DNA from: an uncultured Pseudomonas sp.
Lineage (GTDB): Bacteria > Pseudomonadota > Gammaproteobacteria > Pseudomonadales > Pseudomonadaceae
Assembly: GCF_913774235.1 (NCBI RefSeq)
Contig: NZ_CAJYDW010000017.1
Coordinates: 1-64,000, forward strand
Reading direction: 5' to 3'
Length of the DNA: 64,000 nucleotides
Shown here: positions 1 through 10,885 of the stretch, piece after piece
How the letters are laid out: each line of letters begins with the position of its first letter
Position numbering within the stretch: position 1 is the first letter of the stretch
Notes under the pieces: model-generated
What the model saw: only the letters and a program-made list of their open reading frames with translations
What the model was told of the DNA's origin: nothing
Databases searched by the model: none
Program-made: the position numbers and the translations under genes

Positions 1-2
1 AA

Positions 3-434
3 AGAATCGGGTCGGGTAAAGGCCGCTACCTGACCGGTCTCGACCTACCCTATGTGGTTTCGTTGCGCTGGCAATCGATGGTCGAGCCCCAGACCTATCA
101 TGCGCTCTTCACCATTCCCGATTGGGCCCGGCAGAAGATGGTAGAGCGCATCCCAGGCCAATGCCCGAGTGGCTACCATTTCGATTACCGCGAAGCCCTG
201 ACCATCGGCCTGGCCCCGGGCGGTGTCGTCAAGGTCTGGATCATGGGCCCCTGCCTCGACCCCATCGAAGTCCTGACCCTCCAGGCCGAGATCGAGCCCA
301 AGGGCCCCTATGGTGGCAAGTCCAATGGCAAGTACCGCCCGTTGTCACCGGTGGTCAAGAGCTACGTTGACAAGTACGGCGTGCCCTACGGCAGCTGGTG
401 GGCGCCGATTCCCTACACCACTGTAGGCCCCTGA
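3..434 (+). CDS. DUF2931 family protein, 5' end cut by window edge
   Basis: The frame is open from the window edge (it already reads RIGSGKGRYLTGLDLPYVV) to the TGA at 432-434, so the true start and any signal peptide lie upstream. The C-terminal part carries the phrases I associate with DUF2931, a family of small, often lipoprotein-like proteins of Pseudomonas and relatives with no known function: GRYLTGLDLPYVVSLRWQS, a middle GLAPGGVVKVWIMG segment and a late GVPYGSWW. It converges with queG, with only 16 bases between the two stop codons. The family call rests on remembered motif similarity. Confidence 0.6.
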   Translation, partial: RIGSGKGRYLTGLDLPYVVSLRWQSMVEPQTYHALFTIPDWARQKMVERIPGQCPSGYHFDYREALTIGLAPGGVVKVWIMGPCLDPIEVLTLQAEIEPKGPYGGKSNGKYRPLSPVVKSYVDKYGVPYGSWWAPIPYTTVGP

Positions 435-450
435 ACGCAGCGCATGCCGT

Positions 451-1515
451 TCACGGCTCGCCGTGCCGCGCCAGTGCCCATTCCACATGCTCGCGCACCA
501 GGGGCGAGGGATGGTCGGCGTGGACCTTCAGCGCCTCCAGCACCGGAATGCTGGTCGGGGCATTGCCCAGGCCTACCGCCAGGTTGCGCAGCCAGCGCTC
601 GTAGCCGGCACGGCGGAGTGGCGAGCCTTCGGTGCGGCTGAGGAATTCGCCTTCGGTCCAGCGGAAGAGGTCGGCCAGGGTGGCGTTATCCAGTCCATGG
701 CGTGGCTGGAAGTCGCCTTCGGCGGTGGCTTTGGCGAAGCGATTCCAGGGGCAGACCAGCTGGCAGTCATCGCAGCCGAAGACTCGGTTGCCGATCAGCG
801 GCCGCAGCTCCAGGGGAATGGAGCCCTTGAACTCGATGGTCAGGTAGGAGATGCAGCGGCGCGCATCGAGCTGGTAAGGACCGACGAAGGCCTGGGTCGG
901 ACAGATGTCCAGGCAGGCGCGGCAGGTGCCGCAGTGGTCACGCGGCGTGGGCTCGTCTACCGGCAGGGGCACGTCGACGAAGAGTTCGCCCAGGAAGAAC
1001 CAACTGCCGGCCTTGCGATTGAGCACCAGGGTGTTCTTGCCGATCCAGCCCAGGCCGGCCTGTTCGGCGAGGGCCTTTTCCAGCACCGGGGCACTGTCGA
1101 CGAAGGCGCGATAGCCGAAGGGACCGATCTCGGCCTGGATGCGCTCGGCCAGGTGCTGCAGGCGCTTGCGGATCAGCTTGTGGTAGTCGCGGCCCAGGGC
1201 GTAGCGCGAGAGGTAGGCGGCGGCGCCGTCGGCCAGGCGCTCGCTCATGCGGGTGTCACCGGGCAGGTAGTCCATACGCAGTGAAATCACCCTCAGGGTG
1301 CCCGGGACCAGTTCGGCCGGCCGCGAACGTTTGGTTCCGTGCGCGGCCATATAGTCCATCTCGCCGTGGAAACCGGCGGCCAGCCAGCGCTCCAGATGTT
1401 CCTCGTGACGTGCCAGATCCAGCCCGGCGATGCCGGTCTGCTGAAAGCCCAGTTCCCGACCCCAGGTCTTGATGAGGTCGGCCAGGGCGGCGAGATCTAG
1501 GGCGCAAGCGGACAT
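451..1515 (-). CDS. queG: Epoxyqueuosine reductase QueG
   Basis: Cobalamin-dependent iron-sulfur enzyme that reduces epoxyqueuosine to queuosine in the wobble position of tRNAs for Asp, Asn, His and Tyr; cytoplasmic. With the start at 1515 it has 354 residues, normal for the family. The predicted catalytic Asp is in FVDSAPVLEKALAEQAGLGW (Asp140). Two ferredoxin-like clusters are visible: Cys195, 198, 201 and 205 (CGTCRACLDICP) and Cys221, 248, 251 and 255 (CDDCQLVCPWN). An in-frame start at 1578 would add 21 residues and run into the nnr start codon, so the internal ATG is preferred. It is divergent from nnr; this pairing is typical of Pseudomonas. It needs B12, whose synthesis genes are also in this window. 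Confidence 0.93.
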   Translation of the reverse strand: MSACALDLAALADLIKTWGRELGFQQTGIAGLDLARHEEHLERWLAAGFHGEMDYMAAHGTKRSRPAELVPGTLRVISLRMDYLPGDTRMSERLADGAAAYLSRYALGRDYHKLIRKRLQHLAERIQAEIGPFGYRAFVDSAPVLEKALAEQAGLGWIGKNTLVLNRKAGSWFFLGELFVDVPLPVDEPTPRDHCGTCRACLDICPTQAFVGPYQLDARRCISYLTIEFKGSIPLELRPLIGNRVFGCDDCQLVCPWNRFAKATAEGDFQPRHGLDNATLADLFRWTEGEFLSRTEGSPLRRAGYERWLRNLAVGLGNAPTSIPVLEALKVHADHPSPLVREHVEWALARHGEP

Positions 1516-1576
1516 CGACAGGAACGCACAGGCAGGAGGGCTGCCCATTTTGCCAGACTCCGGAGGCTTTCCCAGC

Positions 1577-3064
1577 ATGCACGACGAACTGCCGTTCCAG
1601 CTCTACAGCGCCCAGCAGGTGCGGGATCTCGATGCCCAACTGATCGCCGGCGGCCTGCCGGGGCTCGAATTGATGCGGCGTGCAGCCGCGGCCACCTGGC
1701 GCTCGCTGCGCCACGGCTGGCCCCATGCCGGGGCGCTGTGCGTGCTGGCCGGCGGCGGCAACAATGCGGGTGACGGCTATCTGGTCGCCAGCCTGGCTCG
1801 CAAGGCCGGTTGGCAGGCGCGGGTCTGGTACCTGGCCGACCCGGCTGGGCTCAAGGGCGACGCCGCTCTGGCCCATGCCGAGGCGCAGGCCGCCGGAGTG
1901 GACATCCAGCCCTGGCGCGCGGATGCCCCGCTCGGTGGTGTGGTGGTCGATGCCCTGCTGGGCACCGGGCTCAAGGGGCCGGCCCGCCAGCCCTATGCCG
2001 CGGCCATCGAGCGGATCAACGCCAGCGAGTTGCCGGTGGTGGCCATCGATCTGCCGTCCGGGCTGGACGCCGATACCGGCGCCGCGGCCGGTCCTCTGGT
2101 GCGCGCCGATCTGACCATCTCCTTCATCGGCCTCAAGCTCGGGCTGTTCACCGGCAAGGGGCCGGATCACGTTGGCAGCCTGGTGTTCGAGCCCTTGATG
2201 GAGGAGCCGCAGAATCCCGCCCATGCCACCGCCCAGCGCCTGGCGCCGGGCAACCTGCCGCGGCTGGCGGCGCGACCGCTCAATGCGCACAAGGGACAGT
2301 TCGGGCATCTGCTGGTGATCGGCGGCGACGAAGGCACCGGTGGTGCGGCCATCATGGCCAGCGAGGCGGCGCTGCGTTGCGGTGCCGGCATGCTCAGCCT
2401 GGCGACCCGGCCGTCCAATGTGGCGCCGGTACTGGCTCGGCGCCCGGAGATCATGGTCGCCGGCGTCCATTCCAGCTTTGCCGTGCTGGAACTGGCGAAG
2501 AAGGCCGATGTGCTCGCGGTCGGGCCGGGCCTGGGGCAGGGCGCCTGGGGCAAGGCCCTGGCCAGTGCGGCTGCGACGCTGGACGCCGCCCAGGTCTGGG
2601 ACGCCGATGCCCTCAACCTGCTCGCCGCTGGCGTGGTGCAGGCGCCCCGTGGTCCCTGGGTGATGACACCACACCCGGGCGAAGCGGCGCGGCTACTGGG
2701 CGTGGCGACCGCCGACATCGAGGCCGATCGGCCCGGCAGCGCCCGCGAGCTGGCGCGACGCTACGGCGCCGTGGCGCTGCTCAAGGGGTTCGGCACCCTG
2801 ATCGCCCATCCGGATGGACGCATGGCGTTGTGTGGCGAAGGGCATCCGGCGATGGCCACCGGTGGCCTGGGCGACGTCCTCACCGGTATCATCGCCGCCC
2901 TGTTGGGGCAGGGGCTGGCGCCCTTCGAGGCCGCCTGCCTGGGGGCCTGGCTGCACGGTCGCGCTGGTGCCGAACTGGGGCGCCAGGGACGCGGTCTCGC
3001 CGCCAGCGATCTGCCCCCGGTTGCCCGCCAGTTGCTCGAGGAACTCCAGCCATGCCTGAACTGA
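1577..3064 (+). CDS. nnr: Bifunctional NAD(P)H-hydrate repair enzyme (epimerase/ADP-dependent dehydratase)
   Basis: Repairs hydrated NAD(P)H. The N-terminal YjeF-like half (about residues 1-215) interconverts the R and S hydrates, and the C-terminal ribokinase-like half (about 225-495) dehydrates the S form using ADP. Visible are [10 protein letters not shown] in the epimerase half, and GGDEGTGGA and [17 protein letters not shown] in the dehydratase half. The length, 495 residues, fits the fused family. The ATG at 1577 has a GGAGG-type ribosome site at about 1562-1566; an upstream in-frame ATG at 1469 lies inside queG and is rejected. The last 13 bases overlap tsaE, so the two genes are translationally linked. 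Confidence 0.93.
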   Translation: MHDELPFQLYSAQQVRDLDAQLIAGGLPGLELMRRAAAATWRSLRHGWPHAGALCVLAGGGNNAGDGYLVASLARKAGWQARVWYLADPAGLKGDAALAHAEAQAAGVDIQPWRADAPLGGVVVDALLGTGLKGPARQPYAAAIERINASELPVVAIDLPSGLDADTGAAAGPLVRADLTISFIGLKLGLFTGKGPDHVGSLVFEPLMEEPQNPAHATAQRLAPGNLPRLAARPLNAHKGQFGHLLVIGGDEGTGGAAIMASEAALRCGAGMLSLATRPSNVAPVLARRPEIMVAGVHSSFAVLELAKKADVLAVGPGLGQGAWGKALASAAATLDAAQVWDADALNLLAAGVVQAPRGPWVMTPHPGEAARLLGVATADIEADRPGSARELARRYGAVALLKGFGTLIAHPDGRMALCGEGHPAMATGGLGDVLTGIIAALLGQGLAPFEAACLGAWLHGRAGAELGRQGRGLAASDLPPVARQLLEELQPCLN

Positions 3065-3513
3065 CCCTGCACGCCGCCGACGAAGCCGCCATGTACGCCC
3101 TGGGCGCCCGCCTGGCCCAGGCCAGCGGTGGTCGTGGCGTGCTCTATCTGCACGGCGACCTGGGCGCCGGCAAGACCACCCTGTCGCGCGGCATCCTGCG
3201 CGGCCTCGGTCATGCCGGCGCGGTGAAGAGTCCCACCTTCACCCTGGTAGAGCCCTATGAACTGGCCAGCGGCGCGGTCTATCACTTCGATCTCTATCGC
3301 CTGGCCGATCCCGAAGAGCTGGAATTCATGGGGATTCGCGACTACTTCACACCCGAGGCCTTGTGCCTGGTGGAATGGCCCGAGCGGGGCCAGGGCGTTT
3401 TGCCAAAGCCGGACCTGGCCATTACCATTACGCCACGCGCCGACGGCCGTGATCTCCGCCTGGTTAGCCAGGGAGCCCATGGCGAGGCCTGGTGCGCCGC
3501 CCTCGCGTCCTAG
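3052..3513 (+). CDS. tsaE: tRNA t6A synthesis ATPase TsaE
   Basis: Small P-loop ATPase that works with TsaB and TsaD in transferring threonylcarbamoyl to A37 of ANN-decoding tRNAs; cytoplasmic. The 153 residues match the family length. The Walker A motif is [13 protein letters not shown] near residue 35, and the typical [10 protein letters not shown] and HFDLYRL segments follow. The ATG at 3052 overlaps the end of nnr, and the larger open frame running through nnr in this phase is only a shadow. The nnr-tsaE-amiB-mutL order is conserved in gammaproteobacteria. Confidence 0.94.
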   Translation: MPELTLHAADEAAMYALGARLAQASGGRGVLYLHGDLGAGKTTLSRGILRGLGHAGAVKSPTFTLVEPYELASGAVYHFDLYRLADPEELEFMGIRDYFTPEALCLVEWPERGQGVLPKPDLAITITPRADGRDLRLVSQGAHGEAWCAALAS

Positions 3514-3603
3514 GCCGGTCTGAAACGACCTGATGTTCGCTCCGCGACTGTCAGGCGATCCCTAGGCGCCGATCCTTCGTTCTCCAGCTATACGGTCGCA
3601 GGC

Positions 3604-5034
3604 ATGCGCAAGCGTTTTTTCAGGTCGGGACTCGGCCTGTTGTTGTTGATCCTGAGCAGCCAGCTCCTCGCCGCTACCCAAATCAAGGGGATGCGCGTCT
3701 GGCGAGCGCCCGACAATACCCGGCTGGTGTTCGACCTGAGCGGCCCGGTCAAGGCCAGCGTCTTCACCCTCAGTGCCCCGGACCGCATCGTCATCGACCT
3801 GTCCGGCGCCCAGCTTTCCGGCGGACTGAGCGAAAAGCCCCTGCGCAACACTCCGGTCACCGGGTTGCGGGCGGCCCAGCGCGCGCCTGGTGAGGTGCGC
3901 CTGGTGCTGGACACCAAGGGTGCCCTCACACCCAAGAGCTTCACCCTGGCGCCCAACAAAGAATACGGCAACCGCCTGGTGGTCGACCTCTACGACCAGG
4001 GCACCGATCCGGCCGCCAGCGACATCCCCGCTACCGTCGCCCCCAACCTCCCGGCCACCCCGGTGACCCCGGCCCAGCCGGCTACCCGCCTGCCTGCCGG
4101 TCCCAGTGGCAAGCGCGACGTGGTGGTGGTGATCGATCCCGGCCATGGTGGCGAAGACCCCGGCGCCATCGGTCGCGGCCGGCTGTACGAGAAGAACGTG
4201 GTGCTGGCCATCGCTCGGCAGTTGCAGGCCAATCTCAACCGACAGAAGGGCTTCCGTGCCGAGCTGACTCGCACCAGCGACTACTTCATCCCGCTGCGCC
4301 AGCGGCAGATCATCGCCCGCAAGAAGGGCGCCGACCTGTTCATCTCCATCCACGCCGACTCCGCGCCCAGCGCCAGTGCCGAGGGCGTTACCGTGTTCGC
4401 CCTGTCCCAGCGCGGCGCCACGTCCGAGGCCGCCCGTTGGCTGGCCGACGCGGAAAACCGCTCCGACCAGGTTGGTGGCGTTTCCGACGCCCTGGACAAC
4501 AAGGATCCCATGCTCGCCGGCGTGCTCATGGATCTGTCCATGACCGCTACCGTGGCCTCCAGCCTGGAAGTCGGCCAGACCATCCTCAGCCAGGTCGGCC
4601 GGGCCACCAAGCTGCTGCATTCGCGGGTCGAGCAGGCTGGTTTCGTGGTGCTCAAGTCGCCGGACATTCCCTCGATCCTGGTGGAAACCGGCTTCATCAC
4701 CAATGCCAACGAATCGGCCAAGCTGGCCAGTCCGGCGCACCAGGGCCTGCTGGCCCGCCAGATCCAGGCGGGCGTGGTGCAATACTTCCAGCACCGGCCG
4801 CCGCCTGGCACCTACCTGGCCTGGCAGCGTGACCAGCGCGGTGGCAAGGTCGGCAGCGTGCGTGGCGTCGACCAGCACCGGGTGCAACCCGGCGAGAGCC
4901 TGAGCCTGATCGCCCGGCGCTATGACGTGGACCTTTCCACCCTGCGCGCTGCCAACCGCCTCAAGGGCGACCGCATCCGCTCCGGCCAGGTCCTGACCAT
5001 CCCCACCCACGAACTGGCGGCCAGCAATGACTGA
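3604..5034 (+). CDS. amiB: N-acetylmuramoyl-L-alanine amidase, AmiB type with LysM
   Basis: Periplasmic zinc amidase that cleaves the amide between MurNAc and L-Ala in septal peptidoglycan, allowing daughter cells to separate. The 476-residue protein has a signal peptide (about 1-24, ending LLAATQ), an AMIN septal-targeting domain (about 28-130), a Pro/Ala-rich linker, the Amidase_3 domain starting at [15 protein letters not shown] (about 172) with ISIHADSAP and [10 protein letters not shown], and a C-terminal LysM repeat (about 425-470, [17 protein letters not shown]). LysM adds peptidoglycan binding. The stop overlaps the mutL start by 8 bases. Confidence 0.94.
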   Translation: MRKRFFRSGLGLLLLILSSQLLAATQIKGMRVWRAPDNTRLVFDLSGPVKASVFTLSAPDRIVIDLSGAQLSGGLSEKPLRNTPVTGLRAAQRAPGEVRLVLDTKGALTPKSFTLAPNKEYGNRLVVDLYDQGTDPAASDIPATVAPNLPATPVTPAQPATRLPAGPSGKRDVVVVIDPGHGGEDPGAIGRGRLYEKNVVLAIARQLQANLNRQKGFRAELTRTSDYFIPLRQRQIIARKKGADLFISIHADSAPSASAEGVTVFALSQRGATSEAARWLADAENRSDQVGGVSDALDNKDPMLAGVLMDLSMTATVASSLEVGQTILSQVGRATKLLHSRVEQAGFVVLKSPDIPSILVETGFITNANESAKLASPAHQGLLARQIQAGVVQYFQHRPPPGTYLAWQRDQRGGKVGSVRGVDQHRVQPGESLSLIARRYDVDLSTLRAANRLKGDRIRSGQVLTIPTHELAASND

Positions 5035-6922
5035 ACCCCGGCGCATCCAGCTGCTCAGTCCGCGGCTGTCCAACCAGATCGCCGCCGGTGAGGTGGTCGA
5101 ACGCCCCGCCTCGGTGGCCAAGGAGTTGCTGGAGAACAGCCTGGACGCCGGGGCTACCCGCATCGATATCGAGGTGGAGCAGGGTGGCGTCAAGCTGCTG
5201 CGCATCCGCGACGATGGCCACGGCATCCCGGCGGATGACCTGCCCCTGGCCCTGGCCCGGCATGCCACCAGCAAGATCTACCACCTGGACGAGCTGGAAA
5301 GCGTCACCAGCCTGGGCTTTCGCGGCGAAGCCCTGGCCTCGGTCAGCTCGGTGTCGCGTCTCACCCTGACCTCGCGCTACCGGGGCGAGGACCAGGCCTG
5401 GCAGGTGGAGACCGAAGGCCGCGAGATGCAGCCGCGGGTGCTGCCCGCCGCCCATCCCCAGGGTACCTCCGTGGAGGTGCGCGACCTCTTCTTCAATACC
5501 CCGGCGCGGCGCAAGTTCCTGCGCGCCGAGAAGACCGAATTCGACCATCTGCAGGAAGTGGTGCGGCGCCTGGCGCTGGCGCGCTTCGACGTCGGCTTCC
5601 ATCTGCGACACAACGGCAAGAGCGTGCTCGCCCTGCATCCGGCGGGCGATCCGCAGAGCCAGGGCCGGCGGGTCGGCGCCGTGTGCAGCCCGGCCTTCCT
5701 CGAACAGGCCCTGCCACTGGAGCACGAGCGCAATGGTCTGCGCCTCTGGGGCTGGGTCGGCCTGCCGACCTTCTCGCGTAGCCAGGCCGATCTGCAGTAC
5801 TTCTACGTCAACGGCCGCATGGTGCGCGACAAGCTGGTCGCCCACGCCGTGCGCCAGGCCTATCGCGACGTGCTGTACAACGGTCGCCATCCGGCCTTCG
5901 TACTCTTCCTCGAACTCGATCCGGCGACGGTGGACGTCAACGTCCATCCCACCAAGCATGAGGTGCGCTTCCGCGACAGCCGCCAGGTACACGACTTCCT
6001 TTACGGCACCCTGCACCGCGCCCTGGGCGACATCCGTCCGGACGACCAACTCGCCGTGGTGGCGCCCACCGCACCGGCACCCCTGAGCGGTCCGGCCGCC
6101 GGTGAATTCGGTCCCCAGGGCGAGATGCGCCTGGCCGCCGCCGTGCTCCACGACAGCCCCGCACCGCCCGCGCAACCCTTCGCCAGTGGCGGCGGAGCCG
6201 GTGTCGCACGCTATAGCCCGGCACCGCAACCCTATGCCGGGGCGCCGGTCGCCGAGGTGCAGAGCGCCTACAAGGCCTTCTTCGCGCCGCTGCCGGAGGG
6301 CGAGCAGGCAGCGGCGTTACCGGCGGAGCAGGGCGACATCCCGCCCCTCGGCTACGCCCTGGCCCAGCTCAAGGGCATCTACATCCTGGCCGAGAACGCC
6401 CAGGGCCTGATCCTGGTGGACATGCACGCCGCCCATGAGCGCATCACCTACGAGCGCCTCAAGGTCGCCATGGCCAGCGAAGGCCTGCGCGGTCAGCCGC
6501 TGCTGGTACCCGAGTCCCTGGCGGTCAGCGAGCGCGAGGCCGATTGCGCCGAAGAGCACGGGCAGTGGTTCGAGCGCCTCGGCTTCGAGCTGCAGCGCCT
6601 CGGCCCGGAGACCTTGGCCATCCGCCAGATTCCCGCGCTGCTCAAGCAGGCCCAGGCCGCCCGGCTGGTGCAGGACGTGCTCGCCGATCTGCTCGACTAC
6701 GGCACCAGCGACCGCATCCAGGCGCACCTCAACGAGCTGCTCGGGACCATGGCCTGCCACGGCTCGGTGCGCGCCAACCGGCGGCTGACCCTGCCGGAGA
6801 TGAATGCCCTGCTGCGCGACATGGAAACCACCGAGCGCAGTGGCCAGTGCAACCATGGTCGTCCTACCTGGGCCCAGCTCAGCCTGGACGACCTGGACAA
6901 ACTCTTCCTGCGCGGCCGCTGA
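5027..6922 (+). CDS. mutL: DNA mismatch repair protein MutL
   Basis: Mismatch-repair matchmaker between MutS and downstream nucleases. The GHKL ATPase region is N-terminal ([21 protein letters not shown], then DDGHGI and [10 protein letters not shown]), followed by the transducer domain, a variable Pro/Ala-rich linker (about residues 340-430) and a C-terminal dimerisation domain. The C-terminal domain contains [13 protein letters not shown], which fits the D[QM]HA-x2-E-x4-E metal-binding endonuclease motif found in species lacking MutH, so this MutL probably nicks DNA itself. It is 631 residues long, as usual for Pseudomonas, and lies between amiB and miaA. Confidence 0.95.
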   Translation: MTEPRRIQLLSPRLSNQIAAGEVVERPASVAKELLENSLDAGATRIDIEVEQGGVKLLRIRDDGHGIPADDLPLALARHATSKIYHLDELESVTSLGFRGEALASVSSVSRLTLTSRYRGEDQAWQVETEGREMQPRVLPAAHPQGTSVEVRDLFFNTPARRKFLRAEKTEFDHLQEVVRRLALARFDVGFHLRHNGKSVLALHPAGDPQSQGRRVGAVCSPAFLEQALPLEHERNGLRLWGWVGLPTFSRSQADLQYFYVNGRMVRDKLVAHAVRQAYRDVLYNGRHPAFVLFLELDPATVDVNVHPTKHEVRFRDSRQVHDFLYGTLHRALGDIRPDDQLAVVAPTAPAPLSGPAAGEFGPQGEMRLAAAVLHDSPAPPAQPFASGGGAGVARYSPAPQPYAGAPVAEVQSAYKAFFAPLPEGEQAAALPAEQGDIPPLGYALAQLKGIYILAENAQGLILVDMHAAHERITYERLKVAMASEGLRGQPLLVPESLAVSEREADCAEEHGQWFERLGFELQRLGPETLAIRQIPALLKQAQAARLVQDVLADLLDYGTSDRIQAHLNELLGTMACHGSVRANRRLTLPEMNALLRDMETTERSGQCNHGRPTWAQLSLDDLDKLFLRGR

Positions 6923-6964
6923 CCACCCCGCCGCGGCTTCCGCGGCGCCTGCCGAGAACCCGAC

Positions 6965-7945
6965 ATGACCGCCCCCCTGCCGCCCGCCATCTTCCTCATG
7001 GGGCCGACCGCGTCCGGCAAGACCGACCTGGCCATCGAACTGGCCCGACTGCTGCCCATCGAGCTGATCAGCGTCGACTCTGCGCTCATCTACCGCGGCA
7101 TGGACATCGGCACCGCCAAGCCCAGCGCCGAGCTACTGGTGGCCCATCCGCACCGGCTGGTGGACATCCGCGATCCCGCCGAGAGCTACTCCGCCGCCGA
7201 ATTCCGCAGCGACGCCCTGGCCGCCATGGCCGAGATCACCGCGGCTGGCCGCATCCCGCTGCTGGTGGGCGGCACCATGCTCTACTTCAAGGCCCTGCTC
7301 GAAGGCCTGGCCGACATGCCCAGTGCCGATCCGGCGGTGCGTGCCGAGATCGAGGCCCTGGCGGCGCAGGCCGGGTGGAGCGAAGTCCATCGGCAACTGG
7401 CGGAGGTCGATCCGGTCTCCGCGGCACGCATCCATCCCAACGATCCCCAGCGTCTGCTACGGGCGCTGGAGGTGTTTCGCCTCAGCGGCCGGTCGATGAC
7501 CGAGCATCGGGCGCAGCAAATGAGTGCCAATACCGATTCGAACGGGGCGTCCCAGACACAATTGCCCTATACTGTCGCCCAATTGATCCTGGCGCCTGGC
7601 CGTCGCGACGTACTCCATGCGCGAATCGCCGAGCGCTTCGAGCTGATGCTGGAACAGGGCTTCATCGACGAAGTCTCAGCCTTGCGGGAACGTCCCGATC
7701 TGCATCTGGGTCTGCCCTCCATGCGATCCGTGGGCTATCGTCAGGTCTGGGAGTTCCTCGAGGGGGGCTGCACGCGGGAAGAGATGGTGGCGCGTGGCAT
7801 CGCGGCGACGCGGCAGTTGGCGAAGCGGCAGTTGACCTGGTTGCGTGGCTGGCCCGCCGCGCACACCTTCGACAGCCTGGCTTGCGACAATCTGCCACGG
7901 ATCTTGAAATGCCTCGCTGGCGACTCCATATCGCCCCGCAGCTGA
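6965..7945 (+). CDS. miaA: tRNA dimethylallyltransferase MiaA
   Basis: Transfers the dimethylallyl group from DMAPP to N6 of A37 in tRNAs reading codons that begin with U, the first step toward ms2i6A. The 326 residues begin with the P-loop [17 protein letters not shown], followed by [20 protein letters not shown], the strongly conserved substrate region, and [18 protein letters not shown]. It sits directly before hfq, as in most gammaproteobacteria, where hfq is partly transcribed from promoters inside miaA. Confidence 0.95.
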   Translation: MTAPLPPAIFLMGPTASGKTDLAIELARLLPIELISVDSALIYRGMDIGTAKPSAELLVAHPHRLVDIRDPAESYSAAEFRSDALAAMAEITAAGRIPLLVGGTMLYFKALLEGLADMPSADPAVRAEIEALAAQAGWSEVHRQLAEVDPVSAARIHPNDPQRLLRALEVFRLSGRSMTEHRAQQMSANTDSNGASQTQLPYTVAQLILAPGRRDVLHARIAERFELMLEQGFIDEVSALRERPDLHLGLPSMRSVGYRQVWEFLEGGCTREEMVARGIAATRQLAKRQLTWLRGWPAAHTFDSLACDNLPRILKCLAGDSISPRS

Positions 7946-8031
7946 ATCGTTTTTGTCCGCATGTCCATGGTGGGCAGCGGAAACTGGCATGTCGCCAGAT
8001 AGTTATTTTCATTCTTTAGGAGAGCGACACG

Positions 8032-8277
8032 ATGTCAAAAGGGCATTCGCTACAAGACCCTTACCTGAACACCCTGCGTAAAGAGCGCGTTCCGGTTTCC
8101 ATCTATCTCGTCAACGGCATCAAGCTGCAGGGCCAGATCGAGTCCTTCGACCAGTTCGTGATCCTGCTCAAGAACACCGTCAGCCAGATGGTCTACAAGC
8201 ACGCGATTTCCACCGTGGTGCCGAGCCGCCCGGTCCGTCTGCCCAGCTCCGAGACTGGCGAGTCGGATAGCGAATAA
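8032..8277 (+). CDS. hfq: RNA chaperone Hfq
   Basis: Sm-like hexameric RNA-binding protein that pairs small RNAs with mRNAs. The 81 residues begin [20 protein letters not shown], with the Sm1 motif ([21 protein letters not shown]) and Sm2 motif ([11 protein letters not shown]). The C-terminal tail after residue 70 is short and acidic ([10 protein letters not shown]), as in other Pseudomonas Hfq proteins and unlike the long enterobacterial tail. A good AGGAG ribosome site at about 8019-8023 precedes the ATG. hflX follows 20 bases later. Confidence 0.97.
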   Translation: MSKGHSLQDPYLNTLRKERVPVSIYLVNGIKLQGQIESFDQFVILLKNTVSQMVYKHAISTVVPSRPVRLPSSETGESDSE

Positions 8278-8297
8278 ATAACAAGAGGAGCGCCCTG

Positions 8298-9602
8298 TTG
8301 TTCTTCGAGCGTCACGAAGGTGGTGAGCGGGCCATTCTGGTCCATCTGGAAGGCCTGCATCCCGAGGCGCGCGAAGACCCTCAGGAGTTCCTCGAACTCG
8401 CGCGGTCGGCGGGTGCGCAAACCGTGGCTTTCGTCACGGTGAACCGCAGCCAGCCGACCGCGCGTTTTCTCATCGGTACCGGCAAGGTCGAAGAGCTGCA
8501 CGATCAGGTGCATGCCAACGAGGCCGACCTGGTCATCTTCAATCACGACCTCACGCCCAGTCAGGAGCGCAACCTCGAAAAAGCCTTCGAGTGCCGCGTC
8601 CTCGATCGTACCGGTCTGATTCTCGACATCTTCGCCCAGCGCGCCCGTACCCATGAGGGCAAGCTGCAGGTGGAGCTCGCCCAGCTCGAACACATGAGCA
8701 CCCGGCTGGTCCGCGGTTGGACTCACCTCGAACGCCAGAAGGGTGGTATCGGCCTGCGTGGTCCGGGTGAAACCCAGCTGGAAACCGACCGTCGTCTGCT
8801 ACGGATCCGCATTCGCCAGATCCGCCAGCGCCTGGACAAGGTGCTGAGCCAGCGCGAACAGGCTCGCCGCGGTCGGCGTCGCGCCGAGATTCCCGCCGTC
8901 TCCCTGGTCGGCTATACCAACGCCGGCAAGTCCACCCTGTTCAATAGCCTCACTGAATCCACCGTCTATGCGGCTGATCAGTTGTTCGCGACCCTTGATC
9001 CTACCCTGCGCCGTTTGCAGCTGCCGGATCTGGGGCCGATCGTGCTGGCCGACACGGTGGGCTTCATCCGCCATCTGCCGCACAAGCTGGTGGAAGCTTT
9101 CCGCGCGACGCTGGAGGAATCCAGCAACTCCGACCTGCTGCTGCATGTGATCGATGCCCATGAAGAGGATCGCCAGTTGCAGATCCAGCAGGTGGAGGCG
9201 GTCCTGCACGAAATCGGTGCGGACGAGCTGCCGATGCTGGAGATCTACAACAAGATCGATCTGCTCGACGGCGTCGAACCGCACATCCAGCGCGACGACG
9301 AAACCGGTCGCCCGATTCGGGTTTGGGTCTCGGCACGCAACGCCCAGGGTCTGGAACTGGTCGGCCAGGCTATCGCCGAACTGCTCGGCGAAGACCTCTT
9401 CGTCGGGGTGCTACGCCTCCCGCAACGCTATGCTCGCCTGCGCGCGCAATTGTTCGATTTGGGCGTGGTGCAAAGCGATGACCACGACGACGAAGGCAAC
9501 ATCCTGTTGTCTGTACGAGTACCCCGCGCCGAACTCAATCGACTACTCAGCCGGGCCGGTGAGGAACCGGAAGTCTTTATCCAGCAACATGTTTTGCAAT
9601 AA
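8298..9602 (+). CDS. hflX: GTPase HflX
   Basis: Ribosome-associated GTPase that rescues or splits stalled ribosomes under stress. The 434 residues show the N-terminal HflX domain, a helical linker with GLRGPGETQLETDRR (G-rich signature), then the G domain: P-loop GYTNAGKSTLFNSL, G3 DTVGFI and G4 NKID. The start is TTG at 8298, with GAGGAG eight bases upstream. No upstream in-frame ATG is available, and the N-terminus MFFERHEGGERAILVHLEG agrees with relatives. It is co-transcribed with hfq and hflKC by position. Confidence 0.93.
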   Translation: MFFERHEGGERAILVHLEGLHPEAREDPQEFLELARSAGAQTVAFVTVNRSQPTARFLIGTGKVEELHDQVHANEADLVIFNHDLTPSQERNLEKAFECRVLDRTGLILDIFAQRARTHEGKLQVELAQLEHMSTRLVRGWTHLERQKGGIGLRGPGETQLETDRRLLRIRIRQIRQRLDKVLSQREQARRGRRRAEIPAVSLVGYTNAGKSTLFNSLTESTVYAADQLFATLDPTLRRLQLPDLGPIVLADTVGFIRHLPHKLVEAFRATLEESSNSDLLLHVIDAHEEDRQLQIQQVEAVLHEIGADELPMLEIYNKIDLLDGVEPHIQRDDETGRPIRVWVSARNAQGLELVGQAIAELLGEDLFVGVLRLPQRYARLRAQLFDLGVVQSDDHDDEGNILLSVRVPRAELNRLLSRAGEEPEVFIQQHVLQ

Positions 9603-9700
9603 ACCCCCGCTCGGCGCTTTTGTTCGGGCGGGGACCATCCGGTAGCATTGGTCGACGCGCCATTTCGGCGCGTTTTCGCGTTATCAGTAGGGAGAGCGCT

Positions 9701-10885
9701 ATGGCTTGGAACGAGCCCGGTGGCAACTCGAATAATCAAGACCCCTGGGGCGGCCGCAACGGCGGTGGCAACAATGGTGGACGCAAGGGGCCGCCGGATC
9801 TCGACGAAGCCTTGCGTAAATTCCAGGATCGCATCAACCGTCTGGTCGGCGGCAAGAAGCGCTCTGGCGGCAGCGACGGCAATAGCCTCGGCTCCGGCGG
9901 CGGCAAGGGCCTGCTGCTACTCGGCGTGGTGCTGGTCGGTGCGCTCTGGCTGTACAACGCCGTCTACGTCGTCGACGAGCAGGAGCAGGCTGTGGTCCTG
10001 CGCCTGGGCAAGTACTACGAGACCGTAGGGCCCGGCCTGAACATCTACTTCCCGCCCTTCGAGACCAAGTACCAGGAAAACGTCACCCGCGAGCGGGCCT
10101 ACAGCAAGCAGGGCGCGATGCTGACCCAGGACGAGAACATCGTCGAGGTGCCGCTGACGGTCCAGTACCGCATCACCAACCTCAAGGACTTCGTCCTCAA
10201 TGTCGACCAGCCCGAAGTGAGCCTGCAGCAGGCCACCGACAGCGCGCTGCGCCACGTCGCCGGTTCGTCGACCATGGACCAGTTGCTGACCGACGGCCGC
10301 GAGCAGGTCGCGACCAGCGTCCGCGAACGGTTGCAGCGCTTCCTCGACACCTACGGCACCGGTATCACCGTGACCCAGGTGAACATCCAGAGCGCCTCGG
10401 CGCCGCGTGAGGTTCAGGAAGCCTTCGACGACGTCATCCGCGCTCGCGAAGACGAGCAGCGCGAGAAGAACCAGGCCGAAGCTTACGCCAACGGCGTGAT
10501 CCCCGAGGCTCGCGGTGCTGCCCAGCGCATCATCGAAGAAGCCAACGGCTATCGCGACGAAGTCGTCGCCCGCGCCCAGGGTGATGCGTCCCGCTTCAGC
10601 CAGCTGGCGGTCCAATACGCGCTCAACCCGCAGCTGACCCGCGAGCGTCTGTACATCGAGACGATGCAGGAAGTGCTGGGGCAGTCGAGCAAGGTCATGG
10701 TCACCGGTCAGGCCGGCCAGAACCTGCTCTATCTGCCGCTCGACAAGCTGATGCAGAACCGCGCTCCGGCACCGACCTCGGCCATCAGCAGTGGCGCGGC
10801 TCCGGCGGCGTCCAGCGATACGGCTGCCTCGGTCATTCGTAATTTGCCGCAGTCAACCGAAGCGCGTACCAGGGAGAGCCGCTGA
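9701..10885 (+). CDS. hflK: HflK, subunit of the FtsH-regulating HflKC complex
   Basis: Membrane-anchored SPFH/band-7 protein that, with HflC, forms a large cage around FtsH protease and modulates its access to membrane substrates. The 394 residues comprise a Gly/Asn-rich N-terminus (MAWNEPGGNSNNQDPWGGRNGG), one transmembrane segment at about 66-84 (GLLLLGVVLVGALWLYNAVY), the SPFH domain and a coiled region rich in Arg/Glu. The ATG at 9701 has a GGAGAG site; an earlier in-frame ATG at 9620 extends into the hflX spacer and lacks family similarity. The stop overlaps the hflC start by one base. Confidence 0.94.
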   Translation: MAWNEPGGNSNNQDPWGGRNGGGNNGGRKGPPDLDEALRKFQDRINRLVGGKKRSGGSDGNSLGSGGGKGLLLLGVVLVGALWLYNAVYVVDEQEQAVVLRLGKYYETVGPGLNIYFPPFETKYQENVTRERAYSKQGAMLTQDENIVEVPLTVQYRITNLKDFVLNVDQPEVSLQQATDSALRHVAGSSTMDQLLTDGREQVATSVRERLQRFLDTYGTGITVTQVNIQSASAPREVQEAFDDVIRAREDEQREKNQAEAYANGVIPEARGAAQRIIEEANGYRDEVVARAQGDASRFSQLAVQYALNPQLTRERLYIETMQEVLGQSSKVMVTGQAGQNLLYLPLDKLMQNRAPAPTSAISSGAAPAASSDTAASVIRNLPQSTEARTRESR